From: Limoniibacter endophyticus
GTDB lineage: Bacteria > Pseudomonadota > Alphaproteobacteria > Rhizobiales > Rhizobiaceae
Assembly (NCBI RefSeq): GCF_014652835.1
Contig: NZ_BMZO01000009.1
Span: forward strand, 51,487-115,486
Reading direction: 5' to 3'
Length of the DNA stretch: 64,000 nt
The notes below the pieces were generated by a model. The model was given only the letters and a program-made list of their open reading frames with translations, did no database searches and was not told the DNA's origin. Position 1 is the stretch's first letter. Each line of letters opens with the position of its first letter. This document shows positions 20,056-28,334 of the stretch, one piece after another. The translations under genes and the position numbers were made by a program.

Positions 20056-20451
20056 ATGAAAATCACGCGAGCAGGAACAAACCCCTCCATGAAGGGCCCG
20101 ATCGACTGGTTTACGGGCGTTGTACGCGTCGATCCCATGTTTGCGGCGGAGGAACCCGGGAGGGTTTCCGGCGCACATGTCACTTTCGAACCGGGCGCTC
20201 GCACCGCTTGGCACACTCACCCGGCCGGACAGACACTTATCATTACCTCCGGCCTGGGACTCGTGCAGGTAGACGGCGGGTCTCTGGAACAGGTTCGACC
20301 CGGAGATGTTGTCTGGTTTCCCGCCGACGAAAAACACTGGCACGGGGCATCTGCTACCGTCGCCATGACGCACATCGCCATTCAGGAAGCGATCAATGGC
20401 AGCGCAGTCACCTGGATGGAAAAAGTCACCGACGAGCAATATCAAGGCTAA
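20056..20451 (+). CDS. Small cupin resembling bacterial manganese hydroxynitrile lyase
   Basis: A 131-residue single-domain cupin. Metal ligands are H53, H55 and Q59 ([10 protein letters not shown]) and H94 (EKHWHG). The same numbering, plus A40, V42 and Q110, is what I recall for the Granulicella tundricola cupin hydroxynitrile lyase, and the flanks ([42 protein letters not shown]) match closely. That enzyme makes or cleaves cyanohydrins in vitro, but the physiological role of these cupins is unsettled. Here it forms a likely operon with an aldehyde/alcohol dehydrogenase under a divergent LysR. I infer an aldehyde-related detoxification role. Confidence 0.88.
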   Translation: MKITRAGTNPSMKGPIDWFTGVVRVDPMFAAEEPGRVSGAHVTFEPGARTAWHTHPAGQTLIITSGLGLVQVDGGSLEQVRPGDVVWFPADEKHWHGASATVAMTHIAIQEAINGSAVTWMEKVTDEQYQG

Positions 20452-20486
20452 TGGTCCCGTCCCCGTCATTGTCATCCGGGTCATCT

Positions 20487-20533
20487 GGGGGAAAGGAGCG
20501 CATGTTTTGCTGAACATGTGCTCCTTTCTCCCC
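20487..20533. terminator. Long hairpin between convergent genes, bidirectional terminator
   Basis: GGGG, AAAGGAGC and CATGTT pair with AACATG, GCTCCTTT and CCCC around the loop TTGCTG, with small bulges. It sits in the 109-bp gap between the cupin gene and the convergent SDR gene. No long T tract follows on either strand, so termination is inferred from placement. Confidence 0.6.
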
Positions 20534-20560
20534 TTACTGGTTACCAGGTGACGGCTCGCC

Positions 20561-21337
20561 CTACACACCACCTGACATGGTAATGGTTTCGCCCGTCATA
20601 AAGGAGCAGGCGTTTGACGAGAGAAATACGGCTGCACCGACCATTTCATTCACGTGACCTGCACGCCCCATCCAGTTTACCTGCCTTATATATGCGCCCC
20701 AGCCTTCTGGATCGGAATCGCGCCGCTGTGCATTGCGATCAGTGTCGATCAGGCCCGGCGCAAGCGTGTTCAGAAGCACACCGGAGCGGGCATACTGCTG
20801 AGCAAGGCTCTGAACGAGATTATGCTGGGCCGCTTTCGTAGCGGCATACATGGTGACGACCGGCTTGGGACGCGTCTGATTGATCGAACCGATCGAAACC
20901 ACTCTCCCCCAGCCCCGGTCCCGCATTTTCGGCAGACAGAACTGAAGCATGTCAACGGTCGAACGCAGATTAACCGCCACGTGCAGGGCGAAGCTCTCCT
21001 CGTCGATCGTCTCAATCTGTCCGTTGATCTGTGCCGAGGCGTTGATGACCAGAATATCGACCGCGCCAGCTATTCTTTCCGCTTCTTCTACAATTCTTAC
21101 GCCTGCATCTTTCTGCGAGAGATCGCACCCCACGGCGTGGCAGGTTCCGCCAGCACTCCTGATCTTGGCAGCTACGTCGTCGGTCGCGTCTCGCGTGGTT
21201 CCATGCAGAACGACTTCGGCACCGAAGGAGGAAAGCCCTTCCGCAATGGCAGCACCAATCCCACGGCTGGAGCCGGTCACCAAGGCGCGTCGGCCCTCCA
21301 GATTGAACAGCGTGTCTTTCAATGGTCGAGGCAACAT
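20561..21337 (-). CDS. Short-chain dehydrogenase/reductase
   Basis: A 258-residue classical SDR: cofactor motif TGSSRGIG near residue 20, NASAQ in the NNAG position, and the catalytic serine and YxxxK in SIGSINQTRPKPVVTMYAATK. Position 40 (HGTTRD) suggests NADP as much as NAD. It is the last gene of the sugar-acid operon and begins 7 bp after the IclR–SMP-30 stop. It probably oxidises the substrate sugar or reduces an intermediate; which one cannot be told. The open frame continues far upstream inside the neighbouring gene, but MLPRPLKDTLFNLEG at 21337 is the sensible start. Confidence 0.9.
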   Translation of the reverse strand: MLPRPLKDTLFNLEGRRALVTGSSRGIGAAIAEGLSSFGAEVVLHGTTRDATDDVAAKIRSAGGTCHAVGCDLSQKDAGVRIVEEAERIAGAVDILVINASAQINGQIETIDEESFALHVAVNLRSTVDMLQFCLPKMRDRGWGRVVSIGSINQTRPKPVVTMYAATKAAQHNLVQSLAQQYARSGVLLNTLAPGLIDTDRNAQRRDSDPEGWGAYIRQVNWMGRAGHVNEMVGAAVFLSSNACSFMTGETITMSGGV

Positions 21338-21344
21338 CGGGCTA

Positions 21345-23042
21345 CTATGCCTTTGAGTTGAACAGATTGAGCGGCAGGCCCTTATGTCCAGGCTTGCAGG
21401 CGAAGAGACCACCCGAAAGAGGAGCTTCGGCCAATGTCGATGCCGGCAGCCGAATGCGCGCGCTAGTAATATAAAGCGTAGAAAGATCCGCGCCGCCAAA
21501 GGCAACGCTGGTGGGACGCGGGACCGGCAGGGGAATCGAAAAATCGAGCTTTCCGTTCGGCAGATAGCGGTCCACCCGCCACCCATCCCAGATAGCACAG
21601 TACACACCGCCATCAGCATCGACCGCAAGCCCATCCGGTCGACCGCTATCATCTGGAACCTTTGCAAATACTCGACGATTTTGCAGTGCGCCGGAATGGC
21701 TATCGACATCGTAAGCCAGAATGAGACCAGGCACCGTATCGACGAAATAGAGCGTCGAGCCATCGGGTGTCCACCCGATGCCGTTGGAAACGGTAATTCC
21801 CGTCTCCATGCGCCGCACATCCGATGCGGAGGTGATACGGTAGAGACTTCCTTCCGGTTTACTGGCGTCCAATCGCATCGAACCGACCCATATTGCACCG
21901 TCTGGGTCCACCTTCGCATCATTAAGGCGGTTCTCCGACATTGCCGGCTCCGGATTGACATAAGCTTCGAATTGTCCGGATGTAAAATCGAGTTCTTCTA
22001 TACCGTCTTGCGAGGCAACAAAAAGTCGATCGTCATCGGCAGGAAGAACTGCACTGACCAGCTTCCCCAAAGCGCGACTCTCATTGCGTCCTGTGGAAGG
22101 ATCAAACCGATGGATCGCAGGCTCAAGCATGTCGACCCAGTAGAGCCGATCGGCCACCCAGACAGGCGCCTCGCCGAGTTGCGCTCCCCAAGGTAGAACA
22201 CAGGCGACGTCGACCTGCGTCCGCGATGCTGATTGCGTTCTTGGTCGTGGCCCTGAACTGATGGCGACCGTTCCCGCCGATCCGGTGATCCGTCGTGCAG
22301 CAGCCATCAATTCGCGCCCGACGGGATGAATGCGTTCCTTATCGAGGCGCAAGGACGGTCCCAGCACAACAATCGCACCAAGCGGTGTGCCGTCGCGCCC
22401 GGGTAAAGCCGCAGCGACGGAGTTAACGCCGTTCAGATGCTCCTCATAGGAAATGGCATAGCCCCGAGCCCGCGTCAGCGTCACTTCCGTCATCAACTGC
22501 GCGAGGTCTGTGATCGTCGTGTCCGTATATTTTTCGAGCGTCAGCTTTCCTGTGATAGCGCGCAGAAAGGAAGGCTCCAACGCCGATATCATTGCCTTGC
22601 CGGCAGCTGTGCAGTGAAGGGGAACACGCCTGCCCTGATCCACGCGCACCCCTAGGCCGTCGCCGGAACGCTCCTCCATGTAGAGCGCTTGTTCCCCATC
22701 CAGGCGACACAGCGCCACGGTCTCGCCGAGTTCCGCCGAAAGTCGATCAAGCTCCGGCATGGCCGCGGAAGCCAGGTCGAAGGATTCCCAGACACGGTGG
22801 GACAGTTCGATGAAACGGTGGCCGAGTGTATAGGTGCCGGTATTGGCATCCTGACGCACGAGGCGGTAGGCGACCAAAGTACGTAATATTCGCGAGAAGG
22901 TCGGTTTTGGCAGGCCAGATGCGCGTAACATGTCGGCAAAACGCATGGGCTTCTCGGCGTCTCCTATGAGATCGAGAAGGCTCAGCCCCTTCGCTAGTGC
23001 CGCTGTCCCTGCCGGAATTTCCGGCTCGCCGCGTTCCGTCAT
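21345..23042 (-). CDS. IclR regulator fused to SMP-30/gluconolactonase domain
   Basis: A 565-residue two-part protein in one uninterrupted frame. Residues about 1–256 are an IclR transcription factor: winged HTH (MRFADMLRASGLPKPTFSRILRTL) and effector domain (VPLHCTAAGKAMIS, GYAISYEEHLNGVNSVAAAL). After a Ser/Arg/Thr-rich linker, residues about 276–565 are a six-bladed SMP-30 lactonase. Metal ligands appear in LGEAPVW, VSNGIGWTPDG and RPDGLAVD. Sugar-lactone hydrolysis is the expected activity. The ATG at 23042 overlaps the epimerase stop (ATGA), so it is translationally coupled inside the operon it probably regulates. An upstream alternative start at 23099 would overlap the epimerase gene by 61 bp. 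Confidence 0.9.
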   Translation of the reverse strand: MTERGEPEIPAGTAALAKGLSLLDLIGDAEKPMRFADMLRASGLPKPTFSRILRTLVAYRLVRQDANTGTYTLGHRFIELSHRVWESFDLASAAMPELDRLSAELGETVALCRLDGEQALYMEERSGDGLGVRVDQGRRVPLHCTAAGKAMISALEPSFLRAITGKLTLEKYTDTTITDLAQLMTEVTLTRARGYAISYEEHLNGVNSVAAALPGRDGTPLGAIVVLGPSLRLDKERIHPVGRELMAAARRITGSAGTVAISSGPRPRTQSASRTQVDVACVLPWGAQLGEAPVWVADRLYWVDMLEPAIHRFDPSTGRNESRALGKLVSAVLPADDDRLFVASQDGIEELDFTSGQFEAYVNPEPAMSENRLNDAKVDPDGAIWVGSMRLDASKPEGSLYRITSASDVRRMETGITVSNGIGWTPDGSTLYFVDTVPGLILAYDVDSHSGALQNRRVFAKVPDDSGRPDGLAVDADGGVYCAIWDGWRVDRYLPNGKLDFSIPLPVPRPTSVAFGGADLSTLYITSARIRLPASTLAEAPLSGGLFACKPGHKGLPLNLFNSKA

Positions 23043-24019
23043 GCTGCTCGCTCGCGCCATGCCATCGCTGCGTCGTTCAGCATCCGCTTGATTGTCCATT
23101 CAGGCTCAAATCCCAGTACATGTCTGATCTTCTCGTTCGACGTCTCATAGCACACGCCAGCACCGGGAAGGTCGACACTCACGACGGGCAATCCGGTAAC
23201 CTCCGCCATGTCCCGTAAAAGCTCCACAAAATCAACTGGCTCCGTCGCTCCAAGATTGAAAACCTCTCCAGCGGCTTCTGGCTTTTCCAGTGCAAGCAGA
23301 ATGCCCTGAACCATATCCCGCGTATCCGTAATATGCATCCGGTAGGGGCGGCTATTCTCGTTGCGCACCAGAACATGAGCCTCCTGCCCCGGATCGGCCG
23401 CACGAAGCACTGCAGCAACGGCATGATTGCCGAGCGCCTCCTGCTGGCGGATCCGCGGTCTCAGGAAAAAGCGGGGGCCTGAGAAGAAGCTGTCCGGATC
23501 GAGCAATTCCTTCGCATCTTGTGTATGAGAGAAGCGCAAAATCACGATTTCCATCTTGCCCGTACGTCCGTGAAACTGGACAAGCTCTTCCCCCAGGAGC
23601 TTGGTCAGGCCGTAGGGCGAAGTAGGATTGAGCGGATGACTTTCCGTGACAGGCAGGAAAGCCGGTAGGTTTTCCGGATAGACTTCTCCTGAAGAGGCGA
23701 AGACAAACCGCTGGACGCCCGCCTCGGAGGCTGCCTCCAGCAGGCGACGTGTGCCCTCGACATTCGCTGCAAAGAGCAGGTCCCTGTCTTCCGGCTTCCA
23801 GGACATGAATGCCCCCAGATGCAGAATGGCCGACGCGCCATCAACGGCCGCGGCACAGCGCTGTGGATCGTCAAAACTGCCAACGGTCTCGCTATAATTT
23901 GCAGAGGCATGGCGCGACGCGCGGGCATCGAATCCATGAACGATTTTTCCCCTCGCGAGGAGAGCCTTGACCACGGACGATCCTACGCGCCCGGATGAAC
24001 CTGTGACAAGAATGGCCAT
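23039..24019 (-). CDS. NAD-dependent epimerase/dehydratase family protein
   Basis: A 326-residue extended SDR. NAD-binding TGSSGRVGSSV starts at residue 6, the catalytic serine is in FVFASSGEVY, and YGLTK gives YxxxK near residue 137. The fold is shared by sugar epimerases and by uronate or aldose dehydrogenases. In this operon, with a lactonase domain encoded next door, a sugar or uronate dehydrogenase role is as likely as epimerisation. It starts 1 bp before the ABC ATPase stop and its own stop overlaps the IclR–SMP-30 start. Confidence 0.88.
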   Translation of the reverse strand: MAILVTGSSGRVGSSVVKALLARGKIVHGFDARASRHASANYSETVGSFDDPQRCAAAVDGASAILHLGAFMSWKPEDRDLLFAANVEGTRRLLEAASEAGVQRFVFASSGEVYPENLPAFLPVTESHPLNPTSPYGLTKLLGEELVQFHGRTGKMEIVILRFSHTQDAKELLDPDSFFSGPRFFLRPRIRQQEALGNHAVAAVLRAADPGQEAHVLVRNENSRPYRMHITDTRDMVQGILLALEKPEAAGEVFNLGATEPVDFVELLRDMAEVTGLPVVSVDLPGAGVCYETSNEKIRHVLGFEPEWTIKRMLNDAAMAWRERAA

Positions 24020-24020
24020 A

Positions 24021-25133
24021 TCAATTCAATGCCTCTCCGCTTTCCGCGTCGAAAAGATGTATCTGGTCGGGGTCAATGGACAATTTGACGGGTTCGCCCA
24101 CTTTCAGATGAGCAGCATTGTTGAGGCGTGCGATCAGTCCTTTGCGATTTTCATCCTCGGACCGGAATCCTGGTGGAAGTGCATGTTCGCCGGCGCCGAA
24201 ATAGACGTATTGTTCGGAGCCAAGGCTTTCGACCAGCGTTGGCGCGACCTCGAAGGTCAATGGTCCCTCGCCCAGAGAGATATATTCCGGGCGAATGCCC
24301 GCGATCAGCCCGCCACTGCCCTGCGTCCTTGACACATGCTGCGGGTCGACAGGAACTGCTTTGCCGAGGATCGAAACCGCGTTTCGGCCCTCCAGCAATT
24401 GCGCTGAAATGAAATTCATGCCAGGCGAGCCAATGAAACCTGCGACAAAAAGGTTCGCCGGCCTGCGGAAGAGCGTGTCGGGATCGGCGATTTGCTGAAT
24501 AAAGCCATCTTTCATGATGACCACTCGATCGGCCATCGTCATCGCTTCGATCTGATCATGGGTCACGTAGATCGTGGTGACGCCGAGGCGCTGGTGAAGA
24601 GCACTGATCTCCGCCCGCATATGTACGCGGAGTTTGGCGTCCAGGTTGGAGAGCGGCTCGTCCATCAGAAAGGCTTGAGGCTCGCGAACAATAGCCCGGC
24701 CAAGCGCCACGCGCTGTCTTTGACCACCCGACAACTCTTTAGGGCGACGCTCCAGCAAATGCTCGACGGCAAGTATCTTCGCCGCTTCCTGGACACGCGC
24801 GGCTATGTCGGCAGCAGGCATCTTGCGCATCTTCAAGCCAAAGCCGATATTATCGGCGACCGTAAGATGCGGATAGAGCGCGTAATTCTGAAAGACCATC
24901 GCTATGTCGCGGTCACCGGGTGCGAGATCAGTAACATCCTTGTCACCGATCAAGATCTTGCCGCTCGATGCCGGTTCCAGGCCCGCGAGGATTTTCAACA
25001 TGGTGGACTTGCCGCAGCCCGATGGCCCGACCAGCACGACAAATTCGCCGTTTTCGATCTCCAGGGAGAATTCCTTCAAGACGTTGAGCAGGCCGTAATT
25101 CTTGGTGACATTTTGTATGCTGATTTTTGCCAT
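24021..25133 (-). CDS. Sugar ABC transporter ATPase (MalK/UgpC type)
   Basis: A 370-residue ATPase: Walker [10 protein letters not shown] near residue 37, signature LSGGQRQRVALGRAI, Walker B AFLMDEPLSNLDAKLR, H-loop IYVTHDQIEAM, then a C-terminal OB-fold regulatory region (GIRPEYISLGEG) typical of carbohydrate importers of the CUT1 group. It powers the permease pair encoded just upstream in the operon. Gaps to neighbours are 1–2 bp. Confidence 0.95.
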   Translation of the reverse strand: MAKISIQNVTKNYGLLNVLKEFSLEIENGEFVVLVGPSGCGKSTMLKILAGLEPASSGKILIGDKDVTDLAPGDRDIAMVFQNYALYPHLTVADNIGFGLKMRKMPAADIAARVQEAAKILAVEHLLERRPKELSGGQRQRVALGRAIVREPQAFLMDEPLSNLDAKLRVHMRAEISALHQRLGVTTIYVTHDQIEAMTMADRVVIMKDGFIQQIADPDTLFRRPANLFVAGFIGSPGMNFISAQLLEGRNAVSILGKAVPVDPQHVSRTQGSGGLIAGIRPEYISLGEGPLTFEVAPTLVESLGSEQYVYFGAGEHALPPGFRSEDENRKGLIARLNNAAHLKVGEPVKLSIDPDQIHLFDAESGEALN

Positions 25134-25135
25134 TC

Positions 25136-25966
25136 TTATTTCTCCGCACCGGCGGTCAGGCCACCAACCAGGTAGCGTTCAAGGAAAAGATAGATGAGGA
25201 TGATGGGGGCGGCGATGAAGACGGCCGCTGCGGAGACCTCGTTCCAGTCTGTCACATACTCGCCCTTCATCGTCGTGATGCCGAGATTTGCCGTCCAGCT
25301 GCCCTGCTCATTGGTAAGGAAGGTTCGCGCATAGGCATAATCCGCCCAGCTCAACACGAAAGCGTATAAAGCGGTTGCCGCAAGTCCCGGGGTCGATATG
25401 GGCAGAATGACGCGAATCATGGCCGACATAGGCGAGCATCCATCCACCATCGCCGCCTGTTCGAGTTCGCGCGGGATCGTATCGAAATAACCTTTCAGCA
25501 TCCACGTAGTGAATGGAATGATCAGCGTTGCGTGGGCAATGACTAGAGACCAGAGGCTGCCTATCATGCCGATCTGGCGGAAGATGCCGAAGAGCGGGAT
25601 GACCAGAAGTGTGGCTGGCAACATCTTCGCCGTCAGGATGAACAGGCCGAGCGAGTGGCCTCCCCGGACGGAAAACCGGGAGAGGCTATAGCCTGCCAGG
25701 ACAGAAACAACCATCGACAGCGAGACGGAGCCTATCGCTGCAAGCGTGGAATTGAGCAGCCAAAGACCGATCGGTCTCTCATTATAGACCTTCGCGAATG
25801 TGCTCCACTGAGCATCTTCAGGCCAGAAAGTCGGCGGCAGACTGCTGAGCTCGGCGCTGGTGGAGAGAGCAGTCACAAGCAGCCAGTAGACCGGGAAAAG
25901 CAGAAAGCCGCATATGATGATGACAGTCGCGTAAAGAAGGAAACTCTGGAGAGATGTGCGTTGCAT
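25136..25966 (-). CDS. Sugar ABC transporter permease (MalG type)
   Basis: A 276-residue inner-membrane protein with about six helices. The EAA loop is at EQAAMVDGCSPMSAMIRVILPISTPG, which docks the ATPase. It pairs with the MalF-type permease encoded immediately before it. N-terminal MQRTSLQSFLLYATVIIICGF is membrane-inserted without a cleavable signal. Confidence 0.94.
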   Translation of the reverse strand: MQRTSLQSFLLYATVIIICGFLLFPVYWLLVTALSTSAELSSLPPTFWPEDAQWSTFAKVYNERPIGLWLLNSTLAAIGSVSLSMVVSVLAGYSLSRFSVRGGHSLGLFILTAKMLPATLLVIPLFGIFRQIGMIGSLWSLVIAHATLIIPFTTWMLKGYFDTIPRELEQAAMVDGCSPMSAMIRVILPISTPGLAATALYAFVLSWADYAYARTFLTNEQGSWTANLGITTMKGEYVTDWNEVSAAAVFIAAPIILIYLFLERYLVGGLTAGAEK

Positions 25967-25977
25967 GAAATCGCTCC

Positions 25978-26886
25978 TCAGTACATCGACTTGGTTTCAC
26001 GGCCGAGCATCGCAATGCTCGCGACCACGCAGATGATCAGCGTAACGACGCCTACGGCCGAGGCGTAGCCAAAGTTGAAAAAGCCGAAAGCCTCGTTGTA
26101 GGTCATGATCGAAAGCGTCTGCGTCGATTTCAGCGGCCCCCCATCGGTCAATACTTTGATGATGGAGAAATCACGGAATACCCAAAGCACGACGAGGATG
26201 ATCGTGACGCCCAAGACCGGCATCAGGGATGGAATGGTGATATATCGAAAACGTTGGAATACGTTCGCGCCGTCCACTTTGGCTGCGCTGTAGAAATCGG
26301 AGGGGATCGACTGTAGCCCCGCCAATGTCATGATCGAGACAAAGGGATATCCCTTCCAGATCATCGTGATTGCAACCACCCAGAATGCTGCCGTCGTATC
26401 CGAGAACCAATTGATCATTGTGTTGGACAGACCAAGCGTGACGAAAAGCCAGTTCATCAGTCCGAAAGAGCTGTCAAAGATCCACGCAAAGATCACCGTC
26501 GCGATAACCTCGGGAATGGCCCAGGGCAAGGCCACGGCGAGACGTGCCAGGTTGCGGCCTTTGAAATGATTATTGACAAGAAGCGCCGTGCCAAGTCCGA
26601 GAGCCAGACAGGCAGAGCTCACCACGACGACAAGCTTGAGGGTGACCCAGCAGGTCATCCAGAAATCGGGTGACGTAAACAGGCGCTCGTAATTTGCGAG
26701 CGTAAACGGCTTTCTCGCAGCATCCAGTCGAACCAGTTTGACCTGCTGGAAAGACAAATCCACCGAGATGATCAGCGGGTAAAGAATGATGAGCGCCACC
26801 AGCAGGACAGCAGGCGCAAGCAGGATGTATCCCAGCCAGTGCCGCCGGCTTGGACGTGCCAGATCAAGAGACGGAAATGTTGCCAC
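25978..26886 (-). CDS. Sugar ABC transporter permease (MalF type)
   Basis: A 302-residue inner-membrane permease with about six helices and an EAA motif at YSAAKVDGANVFQRFRYITIPSLMPV. It belongs to the CUT1 carbohydrate importer family with the neighbouring MalG-type protein and MalK-type ATPase. It is separated from the binding-protein gene by 113 bp holding a strong hairpin. Confidence 0.94.
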   Translation of the reverse strand: MATFPSLDLARPSRRHWLGYILLAPAVLLVALIILYPLIISVDLSFQQVKLVRLDAARKPFTLANYERLFTSPDFWMTCWVTLKLVVVVSSACLALGLGTALLVNNHFKGRNLARLAVALPWAIPEVIATVIFAWIFDSSFGLMNWLFVTLGLSNTMINWFSDTTAAFWVVAITMIWKGYPFVSIMTLAGLQSIPSDFYSAAKVDGANVFQRFRYITIPSLMPVLGVTIILVVLWVFRDFSIIKVLTDGGPLKSTQTLSIMTYNEAFGFFNFGYASAVGVVTLIICVVASIAMLGRETKSMY

Positions 26887-26955
26887 GGGTCGAACCTCCG
26901 GTGCACGAACTCATATTGATGCCAAAGACGTATCCTCAGCACACGGCATGTCTTA

Positions 26956-26989
26956 CCGTGCCGGCGCGCTTTCGATGCGCGCGGCACGG
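26956..26989 (-). promoter_or_regulatory. Strong GC hairpin between binding-protein and permease genes
   Basis: CCGTGCCGGCGCGC pairs with GCGCGCGGCACGG (one bulged base) around TTTCGAT. It lies in the only sizeable gap of the operon. Such hairpins typically protect the upstream mRNA from 3' decay and let the binding protein be made in excess over the membrane components. There is no T tract, so it is not an obvious terminator. Confidence 0.65.
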
Positions 26990-26999
26990 CGACACGGTT

Positions 27000-28271
27000 C
27001 TATTGCTGCTGGATCGCTTCCGCCTTTTCCTGCATCGTCTTCGCGACTTCCGCAGGCTCAAGATCATTGATGATCATGCGCTGGGCTTCCTCCATGACCA
27101 TCTTGGCGAACTCGTTGAAATTGATCTCCAACCCTGTCGGGATGCGATCTACATTCGCCTCGGCTGCGGCCTTCTGCGTTTCGAGCAGGAGGTTGAAATG
27201 CGGAACTTCGTTTTCGGCGCCACTAACATCGGCCCCTGCCATCGGCGGAGTCGAGTTTGCAATCGTGGCATACTTGGTCTGGAACTCAGGCGACATGGCC
27301 GTTGCGATGAAATCCCAGACCAGTTCCTTTTGTTCGTCAGAAATGTCGACGGGCATGGCGAGAACATTGGACGTTCCACCATTCGGCGGCGAGAAAGGCG
27401 GCTTGGTAAGCTTGAGATTTTCGAACGCTGCACCCTGTTCCATGATCGGATAGAGCCACGGGCCCTCAAGCTTCAGCGCAATTTTGCCGTCGGCAAACAA
27501 CTTGCGCACGTCGCCTGCGGTCATGTCGCGGGGCGTAAGATTTTCCGAAATGATCGTCTTCCAGCGTGTCAGACCTTCGATCATCTCGGGCGTGTCGATC
27601 GTTACTTTTCCTTCATCATTGGTCCAGCGACCGCCAGCGTCGAGAATGTAATTCAGCATTTCAGTCAGATACTGGCCGCCGCCGCCGCGGGTTTCGTGGC
27701 CAGTGCCGAATTGATCTGGGATGCCATCACCGTTGAGATCCTTGGTCGTCTTGCGCACGACATCGAGGAATTCTTCCCAATTCGTAGGGACAGAGAGCCC
27801 CTCTTTGCTGAGGATCTCTTCATTGTAACCCATGACGAAGCCGTAATAGAGCATCATGATGCACGCGGTTTCGTCATTCCACTCGCACTTCTCCTGCCCG
27901 GCCCAGCCTTCCATGTTAATGCCGGCTTTCTCAATCCAGGGATCGAGATTTTCCAGCATCCCGTTATCGGCAAAGGACTGGAATTCAAAGGATGCGAGAT
28001 GGACGATGTGCGGTGGCTGCCCGCCCGCAAAAAGGGTAGTCATCGTGTCGGCGTAAGCGTTGCGCTCGACTTTCGTCCATTCGATCTTTGTGTCCGGATG
28101 CTTGGCCTCGAAGGCCTTGATCACCTCGCCCCACCAGTCGCCATACCCCTTCTCATCCTTCTGCCAGGAAACGAATTTCAGCGTTTCCGACATGGCCGGC
28201 AAGGCAAAAGTCGTCGAACACAGCGCCGCGAGCATCGCGGCTTTCAGAGTAGTATTGAAACGGTGCGTCAT
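27000..28271 (-). CDS. Sugar ABC transporter substrate-binding protein
   Basis: A 423-residue periplasmic protein of the extracellular solute-binding family 1 group. The signal peptide is MTHRFNTTLKAAMLAALCSTTFALPAMSE. The mature start ETLKFVSWQKDEKGYGDWW and PDTKIEWTKVERNAY are typical of CUT1 binding proteins. The start at 28271 is preceded by GAGGAGACC; a longer frame exists. The sugar bound is not known, but the genomic setting points to a hexuronate, aldonate or galactose-type sugar. Confidence 0.93.
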   Translation of the reverse strand: MTHRFNTTLKAAMLAALCSTTFALPAMSETLKFVSWQKDEKGYGDWWGEVIKAFEAKHPDTKIEWTKVERNAYADTMTTLFAGGQPPHIVHLASFEFQSFADNGMLENLDPWIEKAGINMEGWAGQEKCEWNDETACIMMLYYGFVMGYNEEILSKEGLSVPTNWEEFLDVVRKTTKDLNGDGIPDQFGTGHETRGGGGQYLTEMLNYILDAGGRWTNDEGKVTIDTPEMIEGLTRWKTIISENLTPRDMTAGDVRKLFADGKIALKLEGPWLYPIMEQGAAFENLKLTKPPFSPPNGGTSNVLAMPVDISDEQKELVWDFIATAMSPEFQTKYATIANSTPPMAGADVSGAENEVPHFNLLLETQKAAAEANVDRIPTGLEINFNEFAKMVMEEAQRMIINDLEPAEVAKTMQEKAEAIQQQ

Positions 28272-28334
28272 GGTCTCCTCCACGTGGCGCATTTTCTTCC
28301 TCCCTGGAGCTTCCCGCTCCTTCATTGATCTCCG

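Noticed and set aside
21338..21961. Upstream extension of the SDR open frame to 466 codons
   Set aside because: It lies within the IclR–SMP-30 gene in another frame and shows no domain; the SDR starts at 21337.
26850..28328. 492-codon plus-strand open frame opposite the sugar-binding protein gene
   Set aside because: It is the antisense of a clear solute-binding protein with signal peptide and has no ribosome-binding site or domain.
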